Source: an uncultured Erysipelotrichaceae bacterium
GTDB lineage: Bacteria > Bacillota_I > Bacilli_A > Erysipelotrichales > Erysipelotrichaceae
Assembly (NCBI GenBank): GCA_944327105.1
Contig: CALVGN010000002.1
Coordinates: 1 to 39,767, forward strand
Direction: 5' to 3'
DNA: 39,767 nt
The position numbers were made by a program, and so were the translations under genes. Position 1 is the stretch's first letter, and every line of letters begins with the position of its first letter. Below, in pieces: positions 22,707 through 29,825 of the stretch. Below the pieces are notes generated by a model. The model saw only the letters and a list, made by a program, of their open reading frames with translations, had not been told where the DNA came from and ran no database searches.

Positions 22707-22712
22707 ATTGTA
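22707..22712 (-). promoter_or_regulatory. Probable -10 box of aminopeptidase P gene
   Basis: TACAAT on the minus strand, with a palindrome (22675-22687) between it and the start codon. The -35 is not clear. Confidence 0.4.
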
Positions 22713-22756
22713 ACGCAATGATAACAGGTACAACAAATGAAATGGTTCAACCATGT

Positions 22757-22762
22757 TAGAAT
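22757..22762 (+). promoter_or_regulatory. -10 box of the P-type ATPase-like gene (leaderless candidate)
   Basis: TAGAAT is followed after 7 nt by ATG at 22770. A perfect palindrome (22742-22754) ends 2 bp upstream of the hexamer. Confidence 0.55.
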
Positions 22763-22769
22763 GGAAGAC

Positions 22770-25040
22770 ATGATCACATACCGGCTGTTTCCTTATGGTA
22801 AAGACCATGATAATAAATTAGATCAATTAAAACACGATCATCCCCAATGGATGGTAAAACCATGGCTTTTTTCCATGGTCGTGATCCAGTCAGATCATGA
22901 TATCGCGACTGAATATGACCAATGGCTCTTACTCAATCATGCATATTCGACCGTATTGGGGTTATATGGTTTGACCACGGTATTATCGGCTTTGGGATTG
23001 ATCGTGGTTTCACTGACATTACCGGTATTATCCATGGAACTTTTACTTGGATTGATGATTCTTGTCCTGGTGATTACCATGGGCAGTGATGGTTTGACCA
23101 TAGTGATCGATCGGTTTAAAAATATCCGTTCACGCCATACTTTGCTGATTTCATCCGTATTCCTTTTATTCATCATTTGGTTTTTACCAGGCTTATGGTT
23201 CAAGTTGATCGCATTGCAAAGCCTTGGTTTGACCATCTTATGGTTCAACGTATCCCGTTTTGCCCATTGGTTTGCATACCGACCGCTTTATAAATATGTC
23301 AAGATTTTGGACAAACTCAAAAACGGAAGTAGTGCCTGCAAGCAAACGGATGGTTCTTATGAAAATCAGATGAATGCAACCATTGGTATCGATGATGAGA
23401 TCGCATTAAAGCGTGGTGAAACCATTCCTTTTGATGGGATCGTCATCCATGGCAATGCCGTAATCGAACCATGGATAAACCATATGCAATATGCCATCAG
23501 CGCCAATGATTCGATCCATGCCGGAAGTCGGATCGTGGATGGTTCGATCACATTAAAAGTGGTCAACTCCATCGATCACTCATTATTTGATCAGCAACTC
23601 CATCAATTGGTCACATCCAGTATGGTTGAACCAAATGATACCGTTGATGCATTGATCGCTATTGGATTTATATTGATCACTATCGTCGCGTTATTACTTT
23701 ATGGATGCAATGGTATGACCATGGTCATACTGATGAATACCATCGTACTGCTTACTGGCTGCAAGCCAGTAAGCAGTCTATCTGCCATGCATCGTTTGCA
23801 CCTCAAAGATCAAACCCGTCATGGTATCTTGTTCAACGGACCATTGGATGATCAAACGATCCATGATATCGATCATGTGATCATCGATACCGCATTGATC
23901 CATGGTTTAAACCAATTGGAAGTGGATCAAGTATGGTTAACCAAAGATGTCGATCATACCTTATTTTTCCATATGATCCTTTCTGCCATCAAAAAAGAAA
24001 ATGATCCTGCCAGTAAAGCGATCGAGGAATATATCCGTAATCAAAACATCAAAGATACGGATATTCGTCTAAGCCAAAGTATTTATAAAAAAGGATTGGA
24101 CAATCTTTTACATGGTCAAACCATTCATTATGGGGATCTCGCCACATTAAAAAACAGGAATGTGGATACATCCATCGTTTTAAGCATGGATGAAGATTTG
24201 AGAAACCACGGATCACTGATGCGTTATCTGGCCATTGATCAAACCATCATTGCCATCTTCAAATTAAAACCCATGGTTTATCCACGGTATCAACAATTGG
24301 TCCAATCATTGAAAAGCCATGGTTATACTACGATTCTTTATGATCATCAGTCCATAGATGGTTTGAACCATCTTCAAACCATTTATGGGTTTGATCAATC
24401 GATCCATGATTCGACCACATTGATCGATCTGATCCATAAGGATCAGATCGATCATCATCGCTATAGTTATATCCATGGAAAAGACCATGATCCCATATTG
24501 ATCACTCATGTGGATCTCTCCATATCATTCAATGATCCACTTACATTGGATGATATGATGCTCGACAATTTCAATCCACTAGTGATCGTATCCTGGTTAA
24601 CCCATCAGCATCGATGGTTTAGCCATTTGCATCGCTTTCGTACCCTATGGCCATGGATCATCATCATGGCCATGGGTTTATTGACATTATTGATGCCCAT
24701 GAGTGGGTATATCATCGAATCCACCTGGATCATCTTGGTTTTAACCATCGTGGATCTGTTGATCCTATCTGGCTTCTTTTATCGTGGGTATCCCATTGAA
24801 TCACTGCAGCCCGATCATTCCAAACATCTCACCCTTAAAATCGATGGCATTACCACCCATGATCATGATCGCGTGCAATCCATCCTGATTGGATTAGATC
24901 CAACCATCCATTATAGATGGATGGATGAAACCACCCTTTCCCTGGAATGTGCAGCTGATCTATCCCGATACACGATCTGTCAGACCATCCGTTCCAATGG
25001 GTTTGCGCCACGGCTGATCCATACAAAAAACGAGAAATAA
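22770..25040 (+). CDS. P1B-type ATPase-like protein lacking catalytic motifs
   Basis: A 756-residue protein with the domain order of a heavy-metal P-type ATPase, but all key motifs replaced. The actuator region is recognisable (GETIPFDGIVIHGNAVIEPW, residues about 215-235, and DSIHAGSRIVDGSITLKV), yet TGE is missing. The CPC metal site is GCKP near residue 330. The phosphorylation loop DKTGT reads DTALIHG, keeping Asp373 only. GDGIND is absent near residue 585. A C-terminal HMA-like domain has GITTHDHDR in place of GMTCxxC. Six to eight membrane helices remain. The protein is very rich in Asp and His. An intact frame of this length argues for a retained non-catalytic role. I prefer the start at 22770 to 22737, which lies before the -10 box. 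Confidence 0.75.
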   Translation: MITYRLFPYGKDHDNKLDQLKHDHPQWMVKPWLFSMVVIQSDHDIATEYDQWLLLNHAYSTVLGLYGLTTVLSALGLIVVSLTLPVLSMELLLGLMILVLVITMGSDGLTIVIDRFKNIRSRHTLLISSVFLLFIIWFLPGLWFKLIALQSLGLTILWFNVSRFAHWFAYRPLYKYVKILDKLKNGSSACKQTDGSYENQMNATIGIDDEIALKRGETIPFDGIVIHGNAVIEPWINHMQYAISANDSIHAGSRIVDGSITLKVVNSIDHSLFDQQLHQLVTSSMVEPNDTVDALIAIGFILITIVALLLYGCNGMTMVILMNTIVLLTGCKPVSSLSAMHRLHLKDQTRHGILFNGPLDDQTIHDIDHVIIDTALIHGLNQLEVDQVWLTKDVDHTLFFHMILSAIKKENDPASKAIEEYIRNQNIKDTDIRLSQSIYKKGLDNLLHGQTIHYGDLATLKNRNVDTSIVLSMDEDLRNHGSLMRYLAIDQTIIAIFKLKPMVYPRYQQLVQSLKSHGYTTILYDHQSIDGLNHLQTIYGFDQSIHDSTTLIDLIHKDQIDHHRYSYIHGKDHDPILITHVDLSISFNDPLTLDDMMLDNFNPLVIVSWLTHQHRWFSHLHRFRTLWPWIIIMAMGLLTLLMPMSGYIIESTWIILVLTIVDLLILSGFFYRGYPIESLQPDHSKHLTLKIDGITTHDHDRVQSILIGLDPTIHYRWMDETTLSLECAADLSRYTICQTIRSNGFAPRLIHTKNEK

Positions 25041-25192
25041 CTATCGATAGGGCTTACTCAGGAAGATATCTGTGGCAATTGAGTCGTTCCGTGGTCAGTC
25101 AAATTCAATGCTTTTATTGCGTCCTAAAATTCCACTACTATAAGCAGCAAGGCGTTACGCAATATCTCTTATGCTTTTCATTCCGGTTACTA

Positions 25193-25242
25193 AAAACAAC
25201 CATCCAATTTATACTCATAAAGCGTTCTGGGATGGTTGTTTT
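25193..25242. terminator. Bidirectional terminator between P-ATPase-like gene and toxin gene
   Basis: Arms AAAACAACCATCC and GGATGGTTGTTTT enclose a 24-nt loop; T-runs exist on both strands. The minus-strand toxin stop overlaps it. Confidence 0.7.
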
Positions 25243-25555
25243 AAATATTTGCTTTCCAATTTCGACGGTTATACAAAATCCTCCGTACTTCCATAACATT
25301 TTCGATCACAACATAGAAAACAGTGAAATTTCGTACGTGGATGCGATAATAAGGATAATTACGTTCACGTATCGAATGGAAAGACTCAAAAGATTCCGCA
25401 AAAGAGAGTCTTTCTAAAATGGCGTTTTCGACATCATCTACGAGACGTTCAGCCGCATCTGGATTCTTCAAACGATAGGTGATGTAATCGACGATTTCAT
25501 TCATATCCTCTTCAAATAACGAAATATAGCGTAACTTATAATGCTTTTCGTTCAC
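25241..25555 (-). CDS. RelE/ParE-family toxin
   Basis: A 104-residue toxin with typical layout: an N-terminal helix pair (FEEDMNEIVDYITYRLKNPDAAERLVDDVENAI) and C-terminal strands (YYRIHVRNFTVFYVVIE, VRRILYNRRNW). Such toxins cleave mRNA or poison gyrase. The start is GTG at 25555, inside the end of the antitoxin gene (20-nt overlap), which is usual for the family. Intact, unlike the related pair at 13.7-14.2 kb. No iterated palindrome. Confidence 0.9.
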   Translation of the reverse strand: MNEKHYKLRYISLFEEDMNEIVDYITYRLKNPDAAERLVDDVENAILERLSFAESFESFHSIRERNYPYYRIHVRNFTVFYVVIENVMEVRRILYNRRNWKANI

Positions 25556-25808
25556 GAATACGTCTCCTTAACCGACTAAAGACCTCATCGGAAGAATAGC
25601 GGGAATCGGAGAGAGTTGCAGCTCGATCTGCTTCATCAAGCGCTAACTCTATATCATTTGTCAATTCTTCGTATTGTTCCAAGCTAAGTAGAACCATAGA
25701 ACCATAACCGTTTTTTGTAAGAAAAATTGGTTCTTTTTTAATTAAAACTTCTTCCTCAACCTCAGAATAATGATTTCTTAAATCTGAAACGGGGCGAATA
25801 TTCAGCAT
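25536..25808 (-). CDS. Phd/YefM-family antitoxin
   Basis: Ninety residues: an N-terminal Phd/YefM fold (IRPVSDLRNHYSEVEEEV, PIFLTKNGYGSMVLLS) and a C-terminal toxin-binding tail (TLSDSRYSSDEVFSRLRRR). GGAGG lies 6 nt before the ATG. The pair probably represses its own promoter; TAGAAT upstream (about 25830) may be the -10. Confidence 0.9.
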   Translation of the reverse strand: MLNIRPVSDLRNHYSEVEEEVLIKKEPIFLTKNGYGSMVLLSLEQYEELTNDIELALDEADRAATLSDSRYSSDEVFSRLRRRIRERKAL

Positions 25809-25884
25809 GACGCTTCCTCCTTTATGACATAATTCTATCTAAATTTTATCATAGATACGCCTGCAAATATATTATTTTCATAGA

Positions 25885-25946
25885 CGACTTGGCAGTCTTT
25901 GAATATGACTGAAACTTTTATACTGCATAAAGCTGCCTAGAAGTCG
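25885..25946. repeat. Imperfect inverted repeat in the gene-free stretch 25809-26062
   Basis: CGACTTGGCAG and CTGCC-TAG-AAGTCG form an 11-bp stem with a 3-nt bulge around a 37-nt interior. No T-run follows. The rest of the 254-nt gap holds the antitoxin leader and nothing else I can identify. Confidence 0.35.
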
Positions 25947-26062
25947 TTTCATTACACATCAGTTGAATAGTGTGGCTGAGCCAATGACACACATATGATT
26001 CGAAATAGTGTCGTTTCGGACGAACGTCTTTCATTAATATCGTTGGGTAAGGTTGCATCCAT

Positions 26063-26338
26063 TCATTCCATATCCTTCTGATATGCTTTCGCTTGATCCA
26101 TGATGCTTTGATAAATCGTACGAATATACGGGATATATTCTTGGTTTTTCACCAAAGTCGAAATCTGATCCAAAACCACTTCTTCCCGTTTGGGATCAAA
26201 AATATCCATACCCTGTTCCTTTTTGATCTTCCCGACATGAACCACTGCATCAAAACGGGATTCGATGGCAGAGACGATGATTTGATCCGCTTGATCGATC
26301 TTTTCACGATAAGGTTTTAATAATTCGGTTGGGTTCAT
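26063..26338 (-). CDS. Chorismate mutase, AroQ type
   Basis: A 91-residue all-helical AroQ domain converting chorismate to prephenate for Phe/Tyr synthesis. It shows the standard pattern YREKIDQADQIIVSAIESRFDAVVHVGKIKKEQG, with Arg and Lys of the active site, and a later DPKREEVVLDQI helix. The ATG follows GAAAGGAAAG, 11 nt after the upstream oxidoreductase gene, so the two are co-transcribed. Confidence 0.9.
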   Translation of the reverse strand: MNPTELLKPYREKIDQADQIIVSAIESRFDAVVHVGKIKKEQGMDIFDPKREEVVLDQISTLVKNQEYIPYIRTIYQSIMDQAKAYQKDME

Positions 26339-26349
26339 GCGCTTTCCTT

Positions 26350-27534
26350 TCAATCAAAATACTTCAAGATATTATTCACACTGTTGACGGCTTCAACGAC
26401 TGTTGCGGGTTTTAACAAAGCGTCGCCAATGACATAAACGTGGGGATCGCTGGTTGAACCATCTTCATGAATGGTCAAACCATCATCTTTCCATAAGGTA
26501 TCATCCACGCTTTGGGATATCGCCGATATAGCGATATCACACGCGACAAAATATTCGCTGCCTTCCACCATACGGGTATATTTCTTTCCCTTTTCATCGA
26601 TCAACGTTTCCCCTTTGGAAAAGATGATCCCATTTTGTGGAGAATCCACGAAGCGCACGGGAGCCGCCAGTTCATGGATTTCGATTCCTTCATCTTTGAC
26701 CGCTTGGATCTCATCGGGATTTGCCGGCATATCCGCGATTTGCTTGCGATAATAAAGCAATGTGTTTGGACTATCGCGATGGCAATGGCGCACGGCATCC
26801 ATGGCCACATTGCCACCACCTAGGACAATGATTTTCTGGTTTGAATCAAAGTGAATATGATTTTCCAATACATCCAATGCACTATAAACAAACGGCAGTT
26901 CGTCCCCCTGGCCCAGTTTACGGGCGATCCATGCCCCATTGGCATAGATCAGATCATCATGCATGGCTGCAATGGTTTTGACCATTACCGGATCAACTAT
27001 GGTCGAACCATGGAAACAGATCCCGCATTCTAAAAGAATGCGTTGATACTGATCCACGATCGTCTTATCCAATCGAAAGTCCGGTATCCCATAGCGTAAT
27101 ACCCCACCCATTTGTTCATGCTTGTCATATAAATCGATGGTATAACCACGGCATGCCAGTTTAAATGCCACTGTCATACCCGCAGGCCCAGCACCAATAA
27201 TAGCTACGGATTTTTGATTGGATGGTTGAACCATTGGATGATAGTGACGCAGATAATCCAAAGACAATGCTGCTTCGAGTTGATAAAACGGAACCGGATC
27301 ATTTTTGAAATTCAAAATACAATGCCCATAGCATTGCCTGGAATGATCACACACGATCGCACAGATAGCCGAAAAGAAATTGTGATCAAATAAGTACTGT
27401 TGTGCTTGACTTTCTTTACCCTGTTGCACCCATTCGATGACTTTGGGTATATCCGTATGGATCGGACACGCTGCCTGACAACGTGCATTTTTACAATGCA
27501 GGCATTGTGATACGATCGTGGTATCCACTGACAT
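26350..27534 (-). CDS. GltD-like Fe-S/FAD pyridine nucleotide oxidoreductase
   Basis: A 394-residue protein of the glutamate synthase small subunit / dihydropyrimidine dehydrogenase N-terminal family. Two cysteine groups near the N-terminus (CLHCKNARCQAAC and CAIVCDHSRQCYGHC) bind [4Fe-4S] clusters. GAGPAGM (about residue 113) is the FAD site, GGGNVAMD the NAD(P)H site, and VYVIGDAL the C-terminal flavin motif. It is shorter than GltD (about 470-490), and no large glutamate synthase subunit is near. It probably passes electrons to an unknown partner. Three perfect palindromes lie in the gene. Confidence 0.85.
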   Translation of the reverse strand: MSVDTTIVSQCLHCKNARCQAACPIHTDIPKVIEWVQQGKESQAQQYLFDHNFFSAICAIVCDHSRQCYGHCILNFKNDPVPFYQLEAALSLDYLRHYHPMVQPSNQKSVAIIGAGPAGMTVAFKLACRGYTIDLYDKHEQMGGVLRYGIPDFRLDKTIVDQYQRILLECGICFHGSTIVDPVMVKTIAAMHDDLIYANGAWIARKLGQGDELPFVYSALDVLENHIHFDSNQKIIVLGGGNVAMDAVRHCHRDSPNTLLYYRKQIADMPANPDEIQAVKDEGIEIHELAAPVRFVDSPQNGIIFSKGETLIDEKGKKYTRMVEGSEYFVACDIAISAISQSVDDTLWKDDGLTIHEDGSTSDPHVYVIGDALLKPATVVEAVNSVNNILKYFD

Positions 27535-27610
27535 GATGTTTCACATCCTTTCACGTTAACTGCTAAGTCTATTTTAACGCAATTCATGATTTAACCGTAG
27601 ATAAAGTTAC

Positions 27611-27644
27611 AAAAGCGGAACTGTTTCACAAACGGTTCCGCTTT
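27611..27644 (-). terminator. Terminator of tRNA-Leu
   Basis: Stem AAAGCGGAAC / GTTCCGCTTT with a 13-nt loop region, 14 nt after the tRNA 3' end on the minus strand, ending in T-rich sequence. Confidence 0.75.
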
Positions 27645-27657
27645 GTTGATTTTGAAT

Positions 27658-27740
27658 TGGTGCGGGCAACAGGACTCGAACCTGCACGCCGAAGCAATAG
27701 ATCCTAAGTCTATCGTGTCTGCCAGTTTCACCATGCCCGC
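27658..27740 (-). tRNA. tRNA-Leu (anticodon TAG)
   Basis: The acceptor stem GCGGGCA/TGCCCGC has discriminator A and encoded CCA. The anticodon stem ATAGA/TCTAT has loop CTTAGGA, anticodon TAG. The extra arm (about TGCTTCGGCG) and T arm (GCAGG...CCTGT) fit a class II leucine tRNA of 83 nt. No clear own promoter is seen upstream. Confidence 0.93.
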
Positions 27741-27765
27741 ATACATTCAACTGAATGCGGGTTTT
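27736..27765. repeat. Hairpin overlapping the tRNA-Leu 5' end
   Basis: CCCGCATTCA / TGAATG-TA-TGCGGG forms a 10-bp stem with a 2-nt bulge. One arm is the 5' acceptor strand of the tRNA. On the plus strand it is followed by TTTT and could act as a terminator. Confidence 0.45.
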
Positions 27766-27797
27766 ATGTTAGGTGATTTATGCAAAAAAGTAAAGTG

Positions 27798-29669
27798 CTA
27801 CAAAGCATTTGCAGAATTGACTGATGTCTCGATCGCAACATTTTTGCCACTAAATGCCATGCCATAAAGAATGATCGATTGATTTTGAATCAGAATATCA
27901 TCTTCGAAATACTTTTTTTCGTTGATCTGGCGTACTGCTTTCTTGGCAACTGTCCTCAGATAATCCGGTTCCGATTGATCACATTGTTTCAATTCAATAA
28001 TGATACAAGGAAGATCGACTTTCTTTGGATATAGTAAAAGATCAAATCTTCCCATTCCACTTTCACGATTTGATCGCACCTGATAATCCGAAAACACGGC
28101 ACATAGTCCGAGGGTCAACCCATGATAGAAGCTTTCATTCGCCGTATCGAAATACGACACCGATCTTACCAATATATGCTCCAGTTGATATTTTATGCGA
28201 TCCGGTTTACCACTTTGCATCGCTTGTTCCAAATCATGAATCGTCGAATAATCAAATAATGGATCCATATATTCCAGTATTTCACGGCGAAAAACCGTTT
28301 TGATTTCCAAGTTCGGAATATTCACTTTAAATACCGGCGTCAACCCATCATGAACGGTTTCAATCAATTGTGCATTCAAATATCCGGTCACAACCAGAAA
28401 ACTGAAAATCGATTCTGTCTTGCTTTCTAGATTCGGATAGACGACATTGGTGTCAATCGGTAATGTTAGCGATCCATCAGACAACAATTCGCACATTTGA
28501 TCGTAAATCTTTCGATTACTGTTGCTTAAAATCCGTTTTATCAATGTATTGATTGACACATTTTGCCAATAAGTCCGCGCTACACAATTTCGGTTAAAAT
28601 AATTGATGACAGACCATGGATTGAATAAACGATGATTTCCAAAGGTATACCCATCATACCAGCGACATACCTCGTCATACTTTTCGGCAACCCCATAATA
28701 ATCACACATTTGTTTCACTTCTTCAGGGGTAAAACCAAAATATTCGCTGTAACGATCGTCCAAAAGTGAATAAACATTCAAATTATTCAATCCGCTAAAA
28801 ATACTTTCTTTTGCTACTCGCAAAATTCCGCTTAAAACTCCCAGTTCAAGATATGGATTATCTTTGAAACCACCCATAAACAATGGGCGCATAAAAGAAA
28901 GTACTTGATCGTAAAAGCTATTATCAAACCCAAGTTGCACCGGTGCATCATATTCGTCGATCAATATGATCGGTTTGATGCCATGATGTTGATACAACCA
29001 ACGAGTCAAAAATTTTAAGCTAAAAGCCATATCCGTTGAGGATAGATCGCCGTGAATCATACTTTGATACAGCTTTGAATCAACCTCATTCAAATGTGGG
29101 CTATGCATCAATTCGTCGTGACGTGCCGCTTCTAAACATATGATTCGCTTTAACGACTGATATACCGAATCCCAATTTTGATCCGAAAGTTCAGCAAACG
29201 AAAGATAAATAACCGGATACTTTCCTTGATATTGTCGATACTTTTCACCGGCCGACCAAATCTTAAGATTTTCAAAATACAAAGCGGTTGAATGATCGGA
29301 ATGTTCGAAAAAAGTTTTCAACATATCCATATTCAATGACTTGCCAAAGCGACGTGGTCGCGTAAATAAATATGCTTGCGATTTTTCATCCAATATATCT
29401 TTGATCAGCAGTGACTTATCGACATAATAATAATTTGATATCGTATCAATAAAATTAGAAAATCCGATTGGCATCGGTTTGATCTCTCGATTATGGAACA
29501 CCGAACGATTGTCTGACGGTTGTTTTGCACCACTAGGTATTTTCCATTTTCCATTTTCCTTAACTGCACCCAAAATACGTCCTTGAACACAGTATTCGGT
29601 GATACGTCGTGGTGACACATTCCATAACTTCGCCATCGTTTTGACACTTAAATAGGATTCATAGTTCAT
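27798..29669 (-). CDS. HTH - AAA-ATPase-like - PD-(D/E)XK nuclease-like protein
   Basis: A 623-residue protein. Residues 5-45 form a MerR-like helix-turn-helix (SVKTMAKLWNVSPRRITEY). The AAA-ATPase-like domain (PF09820 type) follows, with FTRPRRFGKSLNMDML as P-loop and ILIDEYDAPV as Walker B. A C-terminal PD-(D/E)XK domain has GRFDLLLYP and IIIELKQCD. Such proteins are common, multicopy and of unknown function, found in gut Bacillota and Bacteroidota. The N-terminal HTH fusion is less usual. GAGG precedes the ATG; TATACT upstream is a possible -10. No iterated palindrome occurs in 1.9 kb, suggesting acquisition. Confidence 0.88.
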   Translation of the reverse strand: MNYESYLSVKTMAKLWNVSPRRITEYCVQGRILGAVKENGKWKIPSGAKQPSDNRSVFHNREIKPMPIGFSNFIDTISNYYYVDKSLLIKDILDEKSQAYLFTRPRRFGKSLNMDMLKTFFEHSDHSTALYFENLKIWSAGEKYRQYQGKYPVIYLSFAELSDQNWDSVYQSLKRIICLEAARHDELMHSPHLNEVDSKLYQSMIHGDLSSTDMAFSLKFLTRWLYQHHGIKPIILIDEYDAPVQLGFDNSFYDQVLSFMRPLFMGGFKDNPYLELGVLSGILRVAKESIFSGLNNLNVYSLLDDRYSEYFGFTPEEVKQMCDYYGVAEKYDEVCRWYDGYTFGNHRLFNPWSVINYFNRNCVARTYWQNVSINTLIKRILSNSNRKIYDQMCELLSDGSLTLPIDTNVVYPNLESKTESIFSFLVVTGYLNAQLIETVHDGLTPVFKVNIPNLEIKTVFRREILEYMDPLFDYSTIHDLEQAMQSGKPDRIKYQLEHILVRSVSYFDTANESFYHGLTLGLCAVFSDYQVRSNRESGMGRFDLLLYPKKVDLPCIIIELKQCDQSEPDYLRTVAKKAVRQINEKKYFEDDILIQNQSIILYGMAFSGKNVAIETSVNSANAL

Positions 29670-29711
29670 GTCATATACCTCATTGACAGTATATCAAATG
29701 CAGAAGGATGT

Positions 29712-29761
29712 CGGAAGGATATAACCAATTTTTATACCTCTATCGTTCCGATATCCTTCCG
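29712..29761. promoter_or_regulatory. Inverted and direct repeats upstream of the AAA/nuclease gene
   Basis: CGGAAGGATAT (29712-29722) and ATATCCTTCCG (29751-29761) are perfect inverted repeats. A further GAAGGATG copy is at 29703. They lie just upstream of the presumed promoter of the HTH-containing gene and could be its operator. Confidence 0.45.
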
Positions 29762-29775
29762 ATACCTTTATATAA

Positions 29776-29808
29776 AAAGCAACATGCGATTTTCAAGCAT
29801 GTCGCTTT
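29776..29808 (-). terminator. Terminator of the MATE-feoA-feoB operon
   Basis: Stem AAAGCGACATGC / GCATGTTGCTTT with one mismatch or wobble and a 9-nt loop, followed by TTTATAT on the minus strand. Confidence 0.8.
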
Positions 29809-29825
29809 GATCATTAAAAACCCGA

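Noticed and set aside
22937-24509. Minus-strand frames inside the P-ATPase-like gene
   Set aside because: Repetitive Met/Ile/Asp frames caused by GATCAT-rich sequence; the plus-strand frame shows real domain similarity.
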